Shown here: positions 35,752 to 43,148 of the stretch, one piece after another | Position numbering within the stretch: position 1 is the stretch's first letter | Layout: every line of letters begins with the position of its first letter | DNA from: Rubrivivax sp. | GTDB taxonomy: Bacteria; Pseudomonadota; Gammaproteobacteria; Burkholderiales; Burkholderiaceae_C | Length of the DNA stretch: 64,000 nt | Assembly: GCA_027491255.1 (NCBI GenBank) | Contig: JAIXWM010000138.1 | Coordinates: 1-64,000 of the forward strand | Direction: 5' to 3' | Translations under genes and position numbers: made by a program | Notes under the pieces: generated by a model | Told to the model about the DNA's origin: nothing | The model's input: the letters and a program-made list of their open reading frames with translations, nothing else | Databases searched by the model: none

Positions 35752-35920
35752 ATCCGGGTTGAAGCTGCGGTCCTGTCTGATTGCCTGCTTCATCAAGATC
35801 TTCGGCTTGGCCGAAGCCGTTTTTTAAGGTGCAGCAGACTCATCGTCGAGGGTCTCCGTGCAGCAGCGGCTTCGACCCGAACTCGGCAGCCGGCTGGTGC
35901 TGACGCTGCGGTACTGCCGA
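35747..35920. repeat. 174-bp direct repeat, left copy
   Basis: This matches 37501-37674 with a constant offset of 1,754 bp and no gap. The last ~130 bp are almost identical; most differences fall in the first 40 bp. It contains the stop of fragment X and a terminator hairpin, and with its partner it encloses the HTH-PIN module. Confidence 0.93.
35800..35826 (+). terminator. Rho-independent terminator after fragment X
   Basis: The 7-bp stem CTTCGGC/GCCGAAG with a TTG loop is followed by CCG and a run of six T. It would end transcripts from gene X, and is carried in the left copy of the 174-bp repeat. Confidence 0.8.
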
Positions 35921-36072
35921 GTTCAGTCTTGTTCTGGATTGGCGTTAGCCCTTACTCATCTGTGATGCCTCGATAGTTCGCAGCATCTCGTCTCTGCCTT
36001 CAAGACGGTGCTCTCCGGACGTGTACGTTGCTCCGGCCTTGCCGCTAAGAGGCACCAACAGAGGTGTCGATT

Positions 36073-36101
36073 TTGACGAATTTGACGGAATTTGCTACAC
36101 T
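36073..36101 (+). promoter_or_regulatory. Sigma-70 promoter with direct-repeat operator for HTH-PIN module
   Basis: TTGACG (36073-36078) and TACACT (36096-36101) are spaced by 17 bp. The -35 region holds two direct repeats, TTTGACGAA and TTTGACGGAA, set about one helical turn apart, which could bind the HTH protein encoded downstream. Confidence 0.75.
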
Positions 36102-36125
36102 GGCCCGTGCCCTGAGAGGTCCGTC

Positions 36126-36761
36126 ATGTCTACGCTCGTCCGCACACCTCCGCCTGCCCCCGCCGAGAGCCAGCTGCGCGCAGGGCTCCATCTGGCCTTG
36201 GGTTCCTTCACCAAAGACCTGACTGCCCAGCTCGTTGCCCTGGTCCACGCACAGCTTGCAGCGGCGAAACCGTCGAGCAAGATGGTCGAGAAGGCGGTGG
36301 TCGAGAGTGTTCCCGTGCTGTTGGAGCAGGCCTTCGTCACGAGCTTTCTGTCCAGCAAGGAGCATGCGCGGGAGCACCGCGCATTCCTGTCTCACGTACT
36401 GTCGGCAGCCGAGCTTCAGGCCACGGTTGGCGAAGACTGGACGGCGCTCATGCAAGCGTCAGGCGCGTCCAAAGCAGCCGTGAGTGCCGCGGAGGACGAG
36501 GAGCTCACGAGCGAGACTGCCTCGAAGCTCCTGCATGTCTCGAGAACTCACGTCAACTCACTTGCCGACTCGGGCGCCCTCGGGGTTGTTCGTCGAACCG
36601 GCGGCGGTCACCGCCGTATTTCGAAGGCGGCGCTGCTCAGGTACAAGGCACTGAGCAAGGAACGACAGTCCAAGGGTTTGGACGCCATGGTGGCAGCCAG
36701 CCAGAAGCTTGGTCTGTACGACGCGGAGGTTGAGAGCCTCCCTGTGAAGGTGGGCCGCTGA
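36126..36761 (+). CDS. Excisionase/MerR-like HTH protein, probable antitoxin of PIN pair
   Basis: This 211-residue protein has a helical N-terminal two-thirds and a C-terminal HTH_17-type DNA-binding domain (~125-170; LTSETASKLLHVSRTHVNSL, RRTGGGHRRISKAALLRY). This domain is found in excisionases and in antitoxins paired with PIN proteins. ATG 36126 follows GAGAGG with 7-nt spacing. The PIN gene begins 2 nt after its stop. Its G+C is clearly lower than in the surrounding catabolic genes, a sign of transfer. Confidence 0.78.
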   Translation: MSTLVRTPPPAPAESQLRAGLHLALGSFTKDLTAQLVALVHAQLAAAKPSSKMVEKAVVESVPVLLEQAFVTSFLSSKEHAREHRAFLSHVLSAAELQATVGEDWTALMQASGASKAAVSAAEDEELTSETASKLLHVSRTHVNSLADSGALGVVRRTGGGHRRISKAALLRYKALSKERQSKGLDAMVAASQKLGLYDAEVESLPVKVGR

Positions 36762-36763
36762 AC

Positions 36764-37516
36764 GTGGCGAAACGGCGAGCCCTTAAGGGCAGCGAGGCGG
36801 CAGTGCCGCCACGTGTTATCTTGATTGACGCCAATGTGTTCTTCGCCCCGCGGATGCGCGACCTCGTCATGCACCTTCACGCAGACGAAGTCATCAACGT
36901 GCACTGGACTAGCGATATCGAGTCCGAGTGGACGCGCAACGTCATTGCGAAGCAGGGAGCGGATGCGGATGGTATCCGGGCGTGCCTTGAAGGCATGCGT
37001 GATGCCGTCCCCGGCTGGGAGGTGACAGGCTACGCAAAGCATATCGACAAGTTCGACGCTGTCCATGCGCAGGACCGACACGTGGCCGCAGCCGCCTACA
37101 AGCTGTCGCTCGACGACTGGCCGGGCCAAGCCGTCGCACTTGTGACCAAGAACGTCAAGCACTTTCCAGCCAAGGCGTTCGTGGGTACTGAAGTCACTCG
37201 CTTCCCGTTGGGAGCCTACATCGATGCCCTGCACTCGGCCGAACCCGAGCGCGTGGTCCGGGTCGTGGAGACTTGCCGCAAGAAGCTGAAGAACCCACCG
37301 CTCGACAAGGAGGGGTACGTGGCAGTCCTGATGAAGCATGGCTGTGCAGGTCTCGCAACCGCCCTGGCGAGCGGCTGGAACGTCGAGTGCCCCACTCTGG
37401 CGAAGGACGGCACGCTGAATTACGAGGCAGTTGAGTCGAACAGGAAGCCGCCGGCAGCGCCTGGCGCGCGCCGGGCGCGACTCGCGGGCAGCGCCCGTGG
37501 TGTAGATCCAGGTTGA
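36764..37516 (+). CDS. PIN-domain protein, probable toxin of HTH-PIN module
   Basis: This 250-residue protein starts with a PIN-type strand RVILIDANVFFAPRMRDLVM (Asp ~23), followed by an acidic DIESEWTRNVI (Glu ~54) and AHAQDRHVAAAAYKL (Asp ~107), matching the larger PIN_3 family of ribonuclease-like toxins. GTG 36764 is the start, 2 nt after the HTH gene. The last ~5 codons (after GSARG, VDPG) lie in the right copy of the 174-bp repeat, and the ~20 residues before them are Arg/Ala-rich and unlike the rest, so the C-terminus was probably supplied by host sequence at the junction. Confidence 0.8.
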   Translation: MAKRRALKGSEAAVPPRVILIDANVFFAPRMRDLVMHLHADEVINVHWTSDIESEWTRNVIAKQGADADGIRACLEGMRDAVPGWEVTGYAKHIDKFDAVHAQDRHVAAAAYKLSLDDWPGQAVALVTKNVKHFPAKAFVGTEVTRFPLGAYIDALHSAEPERVVRVVETCRKKLKNPPLDKEGYVAVLMKHGCAGLATALASGWNVECPTLAKDGTLNYEAVESNRKPPAAPGARRARLAGSARGVDPG

Positions 37517-37674
37517 AGCTTCGAGCCTGCCTGATGGCCCGCTTCATCAAGATCTTCGGCTTGGCCGAAGCCGTGTTTTAAGGTGCAGCAGACTCATCGT
37601 CGAGGGTCTCCGTGCAGCAGCGGCTTCGACCCGAACTCGGCAGCCGGCTGGTGCTGACGCTGCGGTAGTGCCGA
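37501..37674. repeat. 174-bp direct repeat, right copy
   Basis: This is the partner of 35747-35920. It starts inside the end of the PIN gene and includes a second copy of the CTTCGGC-TTG-GCCGAAG hairpin (37554-37570) followed by CCGTGTTTTAA, which can end transcription of the HTH-PIN pair. The similarity stops sharply at 37674. Confidence 0.93.
37554..37580 (+). terminator. Terminator after PIN gene
   Basis: The same 7-bp CTTCGGC/GCCGAAG stem with TTG loop as at 35800 is followed by CCGTGTTTT. The T-run is interrupted by one G, so it may be weaker than the left copy. Confidence 0.65.
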
Positions 37675-37728
37675 CGAATCCAAAGGTATTCAAACGGTGG
37701 CGCCGCCCGATCGGCTCGCATCGACTCA

Positions 37729-38628
37729 TCACGCCGGCCCGAGAACATCGGCCAGTTCCTCGATGAAGGGCTCGACGAGAGCGCTCGGAGTGACTTGCGG
37801 AGGCGTGGAGGCCATGATGTCGATGTGCGGAGCCCCCGGGATCGGCCGGAACTGCAGATCCCGGCTCACGTAGGCCCGGGCGGTGAGGTCGTCGATGACC
37901 GCGACGCCGGCACCCTGAAGCACCAGCGCACAAGCATTCAGGCTGGACCGCACTTCGACGGTCTGTCGTGGCGCCAGTCCCAGCTTTCGGGATTCCTGAT
38001 CCACGAACTGCCCTTGGGGTGTCTGCGCCGGAAAGCCTACGAGCGGCTGTTCAAGGATCTGTGCGGATTCGATCGGAGCCGTGCTTCTTGCGAACGGATG
38101 GTCCCCGGGAAAGACGCATACCAAAGTCCATGAGCCCAGGACCCGGGCTTCGAGGGCGGAGTCGGGCAGGGCGCTGATCAAGGGGTTGGCCGAGACCGCG
38201 ATGTCGGCCTCCTGGCACAGCAGCGCGCGGGTCATCTCCGCAGCACTCATGGTCGCGAGCTGGAAAGTGGCCAGATCGAAGCGCTCCCGCAGGGCGGTCA
38301 GGGCCTTGGGAATGGACTCCAGCATCAGCGACGGGCTGCCCAGGATGCGCAGACTCAGGTGCCTCCCGTGCCGAAGATCGGATGCCAGCGTGGCGACGCG
38401 CTGCACTTCGCCGTGGACACGCTGTACCTGCGCGTACAGCGCCTCGGCCTCCGGCGTGGGCCTGAGCCTTCCGCGAACGCGGTCGAAAAGGCGCAGACCC
38501 AAGCGTTGTTCGATCGCCCCCAGCATCCGACTGATGCCAGGTTGAGACACGTTCAGCACCTTGGCCGCACCACTGACCGTGCCTGCCAGCATCACCGCCC
38601 GGAACACCTCGATCTGCCGCAGGTTCAT
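37729..38628 (-). CDS. LysR-family regulator
   Basis: This 299-residue protein has the classic MNLRQIEVFRAVMLAGTVSG start, the HTH (AAKVLNVSQPGISRMLGAIEQ; ~18-40) and an effector domain (LRILGSPSLMLESIPKAL, ADIAVSANPLIS, GAGVAVIDDLTA). It resembles the OccR/NocR-like branch that senses amino acids or opines. It is divergent from the Bug/FAD-oxidoreductase pair with a 108-nt gap, which contains an AACA-TCG-TGTT inverted repeat at 38640-38650, close to its own start. Confidence 0.88.
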   Translation of the reverse strand: MNLRQIEVFRAVMLAGTVSGAAKVLNVSQPGISRMLGAIEQRLGLRLFDRVRGRLRPTPEAEALYAQVQRVHGEVQRVATLASDLRHGRHLSLRILGSPSLMLESIPKALTALRERFDLATFQLATMSAAEMTRALLCQEADIAVSANPLISALPDSALEARVLGSWTLVCVFPGDHPFARSTAPIESAQILEQPLVGFPAQTPQGQFVDQESRKLGLAPRQTVEVRSSLNACALVLQGAGVAVIDDLTARAYVSRDLQFRPIPGAPHIDIMASTPPQVTPSALVEPFIEELADVLGPA

Positions 38629-38736
38629 GAGTCAACCATAACATCGTGTTCAGCTAGGGTCCCGAATTGATATTGGATGTCATGCCCTCCTTTGCATAGA
38701 GTTCGGGGATTCGGAGCTGCACGAGCGAGGAGAACC

Positions 38737-39744
38737 ATGACCACCTGCAAGAAAGCGATTCCCAATCCCGCCCGGCGTCGTGTGCTGGGCACCCTCGTTG
38801 GCGTTGCGCCTGCACTGCTGAGCGGTCGCTCTCATGCGTCCGACGCCTGGCCGAGCCGCCCGATCCGGATCATCGTGCCCTTCGCGCCGGGTGGTGGATC
38901 GGATGTCTCCGCACGTGTGCTTGCGGAACTGTTCGCTTCCGACTTGAAGCAGTCGGTGGTGGTGGAGAACAAGCCTGGGGCCGGCAGCGTGGTGGGGGTG
39001 AGCGCTGCCGCGCAGAGTCGGGACGGCCATACGCTGCTGATGGCCAGCAACAGCACCGTCATCAATCCCGTGCTGCGGCCGCCGGTACCCTATGACGTCG
39101 AGCGAGATTTCGAAGCGGTCGGGATGGTGTCGGCTCAGCCCCTGGTTTTGGTGGTGCCCGAGTCATCGTCGACTCGTTCCGTCGACGATCTGGTGGGGCG
39201 TGCCAGGACCCGGCCCGGCCAGCTCAGTGCCGGCAACAGCGGCAGCGGCACACTGGCGCACCTGACCACGGTCCTGTTCGAGATGAAGGTGGGCGTCGAT
39301 CTGACGCCCGTGCCGTACAAGGGCGAAAGCGCCCTGATGCCCGACCTGATGGCCGGTCGGGTGGACCTGGGCTTCCTGAACCTGCCCAGCGTGATCCCGC
39401 ACATTCGAGCGGGCCGGCTGCGCGCGCTGGCCGTCTCCTCACCTCAGCCTATCGTCGATCTGCCGGGTGTGCCGACCTTCCGCGCTCTGAACCTGCCGGA
39501 ACTGGAGGTTCAGGGATGGGCCGCGCTGCTGGCACCCAAGGGCACGATCCCCGTCGCCGGGCTGGAACGCCTGCAGGCCTTGCTGCGTCAGGCTCTGCAG
39601 TCCGATGTCGTCAGAACGCGCTTTGCTGCCTTGAGTGTGCAGCCTGTGCTGGCTACCCGGGCCGAGACCGCTGCCGCCCTTCGCGATGAGGCGGCGCGTT
39701 GGAGCACTGTCATCAAGACCCGCGGCATCAAGGCTGCCGATTGA
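38737..39744 (+). CDS. Bug/TctC-type periplasmic receptor
   Basis: This 335-residue protein has a leader with an RRR n-region (NPARRRVLGTLVGVAPALLSG...SHA) and Bug motifs WPSRPIRIIVPFAPGGGSDV, VENKPGAGSVVGVSAAAQ, LSAGNSGSGTLAHLTTVLFE and VPYKGESALMPDLMAGRVD. It binds an unknown carboxylate in the periplasm. ATG 38737 follows GAGGAGAACC. Its stop overlaps the TTG start proposed for the FAD oxidoreductase, so the two are co-expressed. There is no TctAB nearby. Confidence 0.9.
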   Translation: MTTCKKAIPNPARRRVLGTLVGVAPALLSGRSHASDAWPSRPIRIIVPFAPGGGSDVSARVLAELFASDLKQSVVVENKPGAGSVVGVSAAAQSRDGHTLLMASNSTVINPVLRPPVPYDVERDFEAVGMVSAQPLVLVVPESSSTRSVDDLVGRARTRPGQLSAGNSGSGTLAHLTTVLFEMKVGVDLTPVPYKGESALMPDLMAGRVDLGFLNLPSVIPHIRAGRLRALAVSSPQPIVDLPGVPTFRALNLPELEVQGWAALLAPKGTIPVAGLERLQALLRQALQSDVVRTRFAALSVQPVLATRAETAAALRDEAARWSTVIKTRGIKAAD

Positions 39745-41042
39745 CGCCGGTGGTTCAGCCTGTGCTGCCGCAGCAGGAAGTCGACGTTGCCGTGTTCGGC
39801 GGCGGCGTCGCCGGCACCATGGCAGCCGTGTCCGCTGCCAGGGCGGGCTGCAGTGTGGCCATCGTCGAGCGCTATGGCTTCTTCGGGGGTAACGCCACGG
39901 CGGGGGCGGTCGCGCAGTTCAACAGTTGGCAGACGGCCAACGGCAGAGCGGTGGTGGCGGGACTCGCGTCCGAGGTGGTCGATCGGTTGCGCCACTTCGG
40001 CGGCGCAGGCGCCCACGAGGTGTTCGTGATGTCCACGGGTCACCGCATGGACCGGGTGCCCTATTCGCCGGAGTTGCTCAAGCTGGTGCTCGACGACATG
40101 ATCGTCGGCTGCGGCGCCACGCCGATGCTGCACACCTCTCTGATCGACGTGGTCGCCGTCGGAGACAGGGTGACGCAGCTCGAGTTGCTCACCAGGGGAG
40201 GGCGCCGGCTGCTGCGCCCTCGGGTGCTCATCGACGCATCGGGCGACGTTGAGGCGTTGCGTCTGGCCGGCGCCTCGTTCTTGGAGCTCGAGCCCGGCGA
40301 AGCGCTGCAACCGGCCACGATGATGTTCCGCTTCGGGCCCATCGACTTCGATGTGCTGGACGCGGTGGGACGTGCCGAACTCGAGGAATTGGCCTTTCGG
40401 GGACATGCCAGCGGAGCCCTGGCGCGAAGGGCTCTGCACCATGCGAGAGACCCGCAATCGCAAGACGCCTGGTTCAACATCGGTAGGCTTCCCATCGACG
40501 CCACCGACCCACACGCGCTGTCGATGGCGGAAATCGAAGGTCGCAAGCAGGCCTGGCGGGCCGCGCGGTTTCTCGCCGCGGAAGTGCCTGGCTGCGCTGC
40601 GGGCCGTCTGCGCGCCTTCGGCACTCAGGTGGGAGTGCGCGAGACGCGCCGAGTGCACGGGGACCATGTGTTGACGGCCCAAGAGCTGGTGAGCTGTCAC
40701 CGCTTCGAAGACGCCATAGCCGCTGGTGCCTACCCGATCGACATCCATCCAGCGCAAGGCGGGGGCCTCGACTTCCGCGGGCTCGGTCCTGACGATGCCT
40801 ACCAGATCCCGCTGCGCAGCCTGTTACCGCTGAACCTGGGCAACGCGCTGGTCGTGGGTCGCGGCATCTCGGCGACCCACGAAGCGCTGGCGGCCATTCG
40901 GGTGATGACGATCTCCATGGCGGTCGGCCAGGCCGCTGGTCTGGCGGCGTCGCTGGCTGCGCGCGTGGGTGGCGCGGTGCGTCGGATCGACGTCCAAGGT
41001 TTGCGCCTGATGCTTCAGGGGCAGGGTGCCTTGCTCGGGTAG
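39741..41042 (+). CDS. FAD-dependent oxidoreductase (FAD_oxidored family)
   Basis: The protein has ~433 residues. DVAVFGGGVAGTMAAVSAARAG near residue 15 is the Rossmann dinucleotide motif. ERYGFFGGNATAG follows, the GG-N/M-x-T signature of the FAD_oxidored family whose members oxidise or hydroxylate small acids. LIDASGDVEALRLAG closes the FAD site, and the C-terminus has NALVVGRGISATHEALAAIRV. The TTG at 39741 overlaps the Bug stop; GTG 39750 or ATG 39699 (inside the upstream gene) are other options. The substrate is likely the acid bound by the neighbouring Bug receptor. Confidence 0.82.
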   Translation: MTPVVQPVLPQQEVDVAVFGGGVAGTMAAVSAARAGCSVAIVERYGFFGGNATAGAVAQFNSWQTANGRAVVAGLASEVVDRLRHFGGAGAHEVFVMSTGHRMDRVPYSPELLKLVLDDMIVGCGATPMLHTSLIDVVAVGDRVTQLELLTRGGRRLLRPRVLIDASGDVEALRLAGASFLELEPGEALQPATMMFRFGPIDFDVLDAVGRAELEELAFRGHASGALARRALHHARDPQSQDAWFNIGRLPIDATDPHALSMAEIEGRKQAWRAARFLAAEVPGCAAGRLRAFGTQVGVRETRRVHGDHVLTAQELVSCHRFEDAIAAGAYPIDIHPAQGGGLDFRGLGPDDAYQIPLRSLLPLNLGNALVVGRGISATHEALAAIRVMTISMAVGQAAGLAASLAARVGGAVRRIDVQGLRLMLQGQGALLG

Positions 41043-41366
41043 GCAGGCTTGGAGAAGCTCTTCCTGAGTCGAGGTCGACCCTGCATCCACGTCAGGCAAC
41101 GTCGAACGCTCGACAAGCGAGCGTCCCCTAGGCAAAAGATCGATGTTTCAAAGTACCGTACCGAGCCTGCGGGCAGGCACACCTGCCTGTTCATGCTCGG
41201 CTTTCATGAAAACAGGGCGCAGTGTGGCAAAGCCTACGGCCTTGCGCCCTGCCGGCATCCGGTTGGGTCCCTGGTCTTGCGGCCTTACGATGTCCGACTC
41301 TGCTCAATCGTCGCAGAGCGCTTGGCCGGTCCCTGGCCTTCCAAACAGCGAAGCCGTCTGCAACCA
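41043..41366. other. Non-coding segment after the FAD oxidoreductase
   Basis: I see no supported gene. A GGCAGG-CACA-CCTGCC hairpin at about 41173-41188 is the only clear structure. The segment leads into a chimeric gene remnant. Confidence 0.45.
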
Positions 41367-41621
41367 GGCGCTCTGCAGGCTCGACGCCCACCTGCCGCTG
41401 CTGCGCTGCGAGCAGCAGCCCGGCGTGGGTCTGGCGGTGCGCAAGCACGTGCCGATGCGGTGGTGCGCCGACGCCGGCCTGGCGGACTTCGCTGCGGCGC
41501 TGGAGGCCGAGTGTGCCGCCGCCGCGCACGCATGCGCGACGGCCTGCAGTGGCTGCTGCCGCAGGCGGCGGTGCACTGGCAGCGGGTGAGGGCGGTCGAC
41601 GCCGCGCTGCCGGGGCTGTAG
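41367..41621 (+). pseudogene. Chimeric remnant: gene X piece fused to acyl-CoA dehydrogenase 3' end
   Basis: Bases 41367-41458 copy 35529-35620 (fragment X, four mismatches). Bases 41464-41530 copy 34356-34422, and 41531-41621 copy 34595-34685, the end of the acyl-CoA dehydrogenase gene including the position of its stop. The 172 bp between the two dehydrogenase pieces are missing; GCACGC occurs at both edges in the intact gene, so a short-homology deletion is likely. The deletion shifts the frame, so no product is expected. Confidence 0.85.
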
Positions 41622-41781
41622 GGGCCGGCCCGCGTGCCGACAAGGGCGCCTGTCGGGCCCAGGCAGGGTTTCCAGGCAAGTTCGGCGACGAGAGACCCGA
41701 CACCTCGAGGGGGTCCGGCTGGTAGCATCAAACCAGGGTCCTCCGTTTGCAGCGACCATTGGGATCATCACGGCTAAGTCC

Positions 41782-41985
41782 ATGCCCGACAAGGCATCCC
41801 GGCATCGGCAACGCCTGCGTGCGGCGGGGCTCAGACCTGTTCGGTTCTGGGTTCGGGACACGCGGCAACCCGGCTTTGCCGAGGAGGTGCGGCGTCAATG
41901 CCTGCGTCTCCAGCAGGACGCAGCCGAAGCCGAGGCTTCCCGTTTTGCCGAGGCGGCCGCGCAGTTCATCGACGGCTGGCGATGA
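41782..41985 (+). CDS. MazE-like antitoxin (DUF3018 type)
   Basis: This 67-residue protein reads RHRQRLRAAGLRPVRFWVRD near the start, the pattern of the short 'antitoxin MazE family' proteins, with a helical C-terminus AASRFAEAAAQFIDGW-like. Its stop overlaps the start of the MazF remnant (ATGA). It appears complete although its toxin is truncated. Confidence 0.78.
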   Translation: MPDKASRHRQRLRAAGLRPVRFWVRDTRQPGFAEEVRRQCLRLQQDAAEAEASRFAEAAAQFIDGWR

Positions 41986-42152
41986 CGCAACGCGGGCTTC
42001 TGGTCAACGGCCGGCGCGAGGTGTCGCAGGTGATGGTCGACAAGGTCTCGACGTTGCCCAGAAGCAAGGTCTGCCTGGCCTTCGGTCGGCTGGAGCAGGA
42101 CAGCCTCAAGGAGGTCGACCGCGCCCTGCTCCTGGTGCTTGGCCTCACCTGA
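41982..42152 (+). pseudogene. Internally deleted MazF toxin
   Basis: A 56-codon frame joins a MazF start (MTQRG) directly to the C-terminal half of the fold (VSQVMVDKVSTLPRSKV, then AFGRLEQDSLKEVDRALLLVLGL). A normal MazF of this group has about 105-115 residues, so roughly 55 central residues, including the substrate-binding strands, are gone. The frame is kept but RNase activity is unlikely. Confidence 0.8.
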
Positions 42153-42278
42153 ACTGGCGGCCGCGTCCGCCTTGCGGGCGCGAATGCAGCACGGATGCCG
42201 ATCAGGCGCTCGCGCAGGTCGCCGCTGTGGCGCCGGGGCTTGCCGATTCAGCTCGTCGCGGAGCTGACGACGCCGGAC

Positions 42279-43148
42279 TCAAGCCGCGAAGACGTCGGCG
42301 GGCAGTCCCTGCGCGGGCGCGCGCATCGCGAACAGCGCGCCGGCCAACGGCTGGCCTGCCAGCTCGGTCTCGGTGAGGCGGTAGCGCCCACTCGTCGCAT
42401 ACAGCGTGCGCAGGTCCGCGCCGCCGAAGGCGAGCGAGGTGACCTTGCTCACCGGCAGCGTCCAGCGCTGGAGGACGCGGCCGTCCGGCGCGTACCGCAC
42501 CACCTCGCCGCTGGCGACCTGCGCGCTCCACACGCAGCCGTCGGCGTCCACGGTGGCGCCGTCGGGGCGGCCGGGGCCGCCGCTGCGCAGATCGGCGAAG
42601 ACGCGTCGGCGCAGGGGCAGGCCGTCATCGAGGTCGTAGTCCCAGGCCTCGATGACACGCGTTTCGGTGTCGGCGAAGTACATCGTTCGGCCGTCCGGGC
42701 TCCACGCCAGGCTGTTGGGCACCGCGATGCCCTCGCGCCAGCGCGTGACCTGGCGTCCGGTGTCGAGCCGGAACATCGCGCCCGAGGGCTCGCGCACGAC
42801 GTCGTTCATGGTCCCGGCCCAGAAGCGGCCGCGCGGGTCGCACTTGCCTTCGTTGAAGCGGTGGGTCGCGCGCTCCTGCGGCGCCGCGATGAGGGTCAGC
42901 GTGCCGGCCGATGGATCGCAGTCGTACAGGCCCGACTTGAGAGCCAGCACGAAGCCGTCGTCGCGCCGGAACGCGAAGCTGCCGATGGCCTCGGGCATCT
43001 GCCAGGCGGTGAAGTCGCCGCCATCGGCGTCGCACGACTGCAGCGCCGGTCGGCGGATGTCGACCCAGAAAAGGCGCTGGCGCCGCGGGCACCACAGCGG
43101 GCTCTCGCCGAGGACGTCGGCACGCGGCAGGAGGACTTCGAAGCTCAT
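42279..43148 (-). CDS. SMP-30/gluconolactonase-family lactonase
   Basis: This 289-residue six-bladed beta-propeller hydrolyses sugar lactones with a bound divalent metal. Visible elements are LGESPLWCPRRQRLFWVDI (metal-ligand Glu ~15), HRFNEGKCDPRGRFWAGTM, VPNSLAWSPDGRTMYFADT (ligand Asn ~148) and DGATVDADGCVWSAQ (ligand Asp ~198). It starts inside the stop of the aldo/keto reductase (ATGA). Together they would oxidise a sugar to its lactone and then open the ring. Confidence 0.9.
   Translation of the reverse strand: MSFEVLLPRADVLGESPLWCPRRQRLFWVDIRRPALQSCDADGGDFTAWQMPEAIGSFAFRRDDGFVLALKSGLYDCDPSAGTLTLIAAPQERATHRFNEGKCDPRGRFWAGTMNDVVREPSGAMFRLDTGRQVTRWREGIAVPNSLAWSPDGRTMYFADTETRVIEAWDYDLDDGLPLRRRVFADLRSGGPGRPDGATVDADGCVWSAQVASGEVVRYAPDGRVLQRWTLPVSKVTSLAFGGADLRTLYATSGRYRLTETELAGQPLAGALFAMRAPAQGLPADVFAA

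Noticed and set aside
35058..35762. Plus-strand frame across mazE and fragment X
   Set aside because: It crosses the mazE antitoxin in antisense and reads fragment X in the wrong frame.
31697..35950. GTTAG-type integron core-like sequences near the TA modules (about 31697, 34722, 35942)
   Set aside because: Only single short matches; no paired R sites, no attC-like fold, and no integron integrase in the window.
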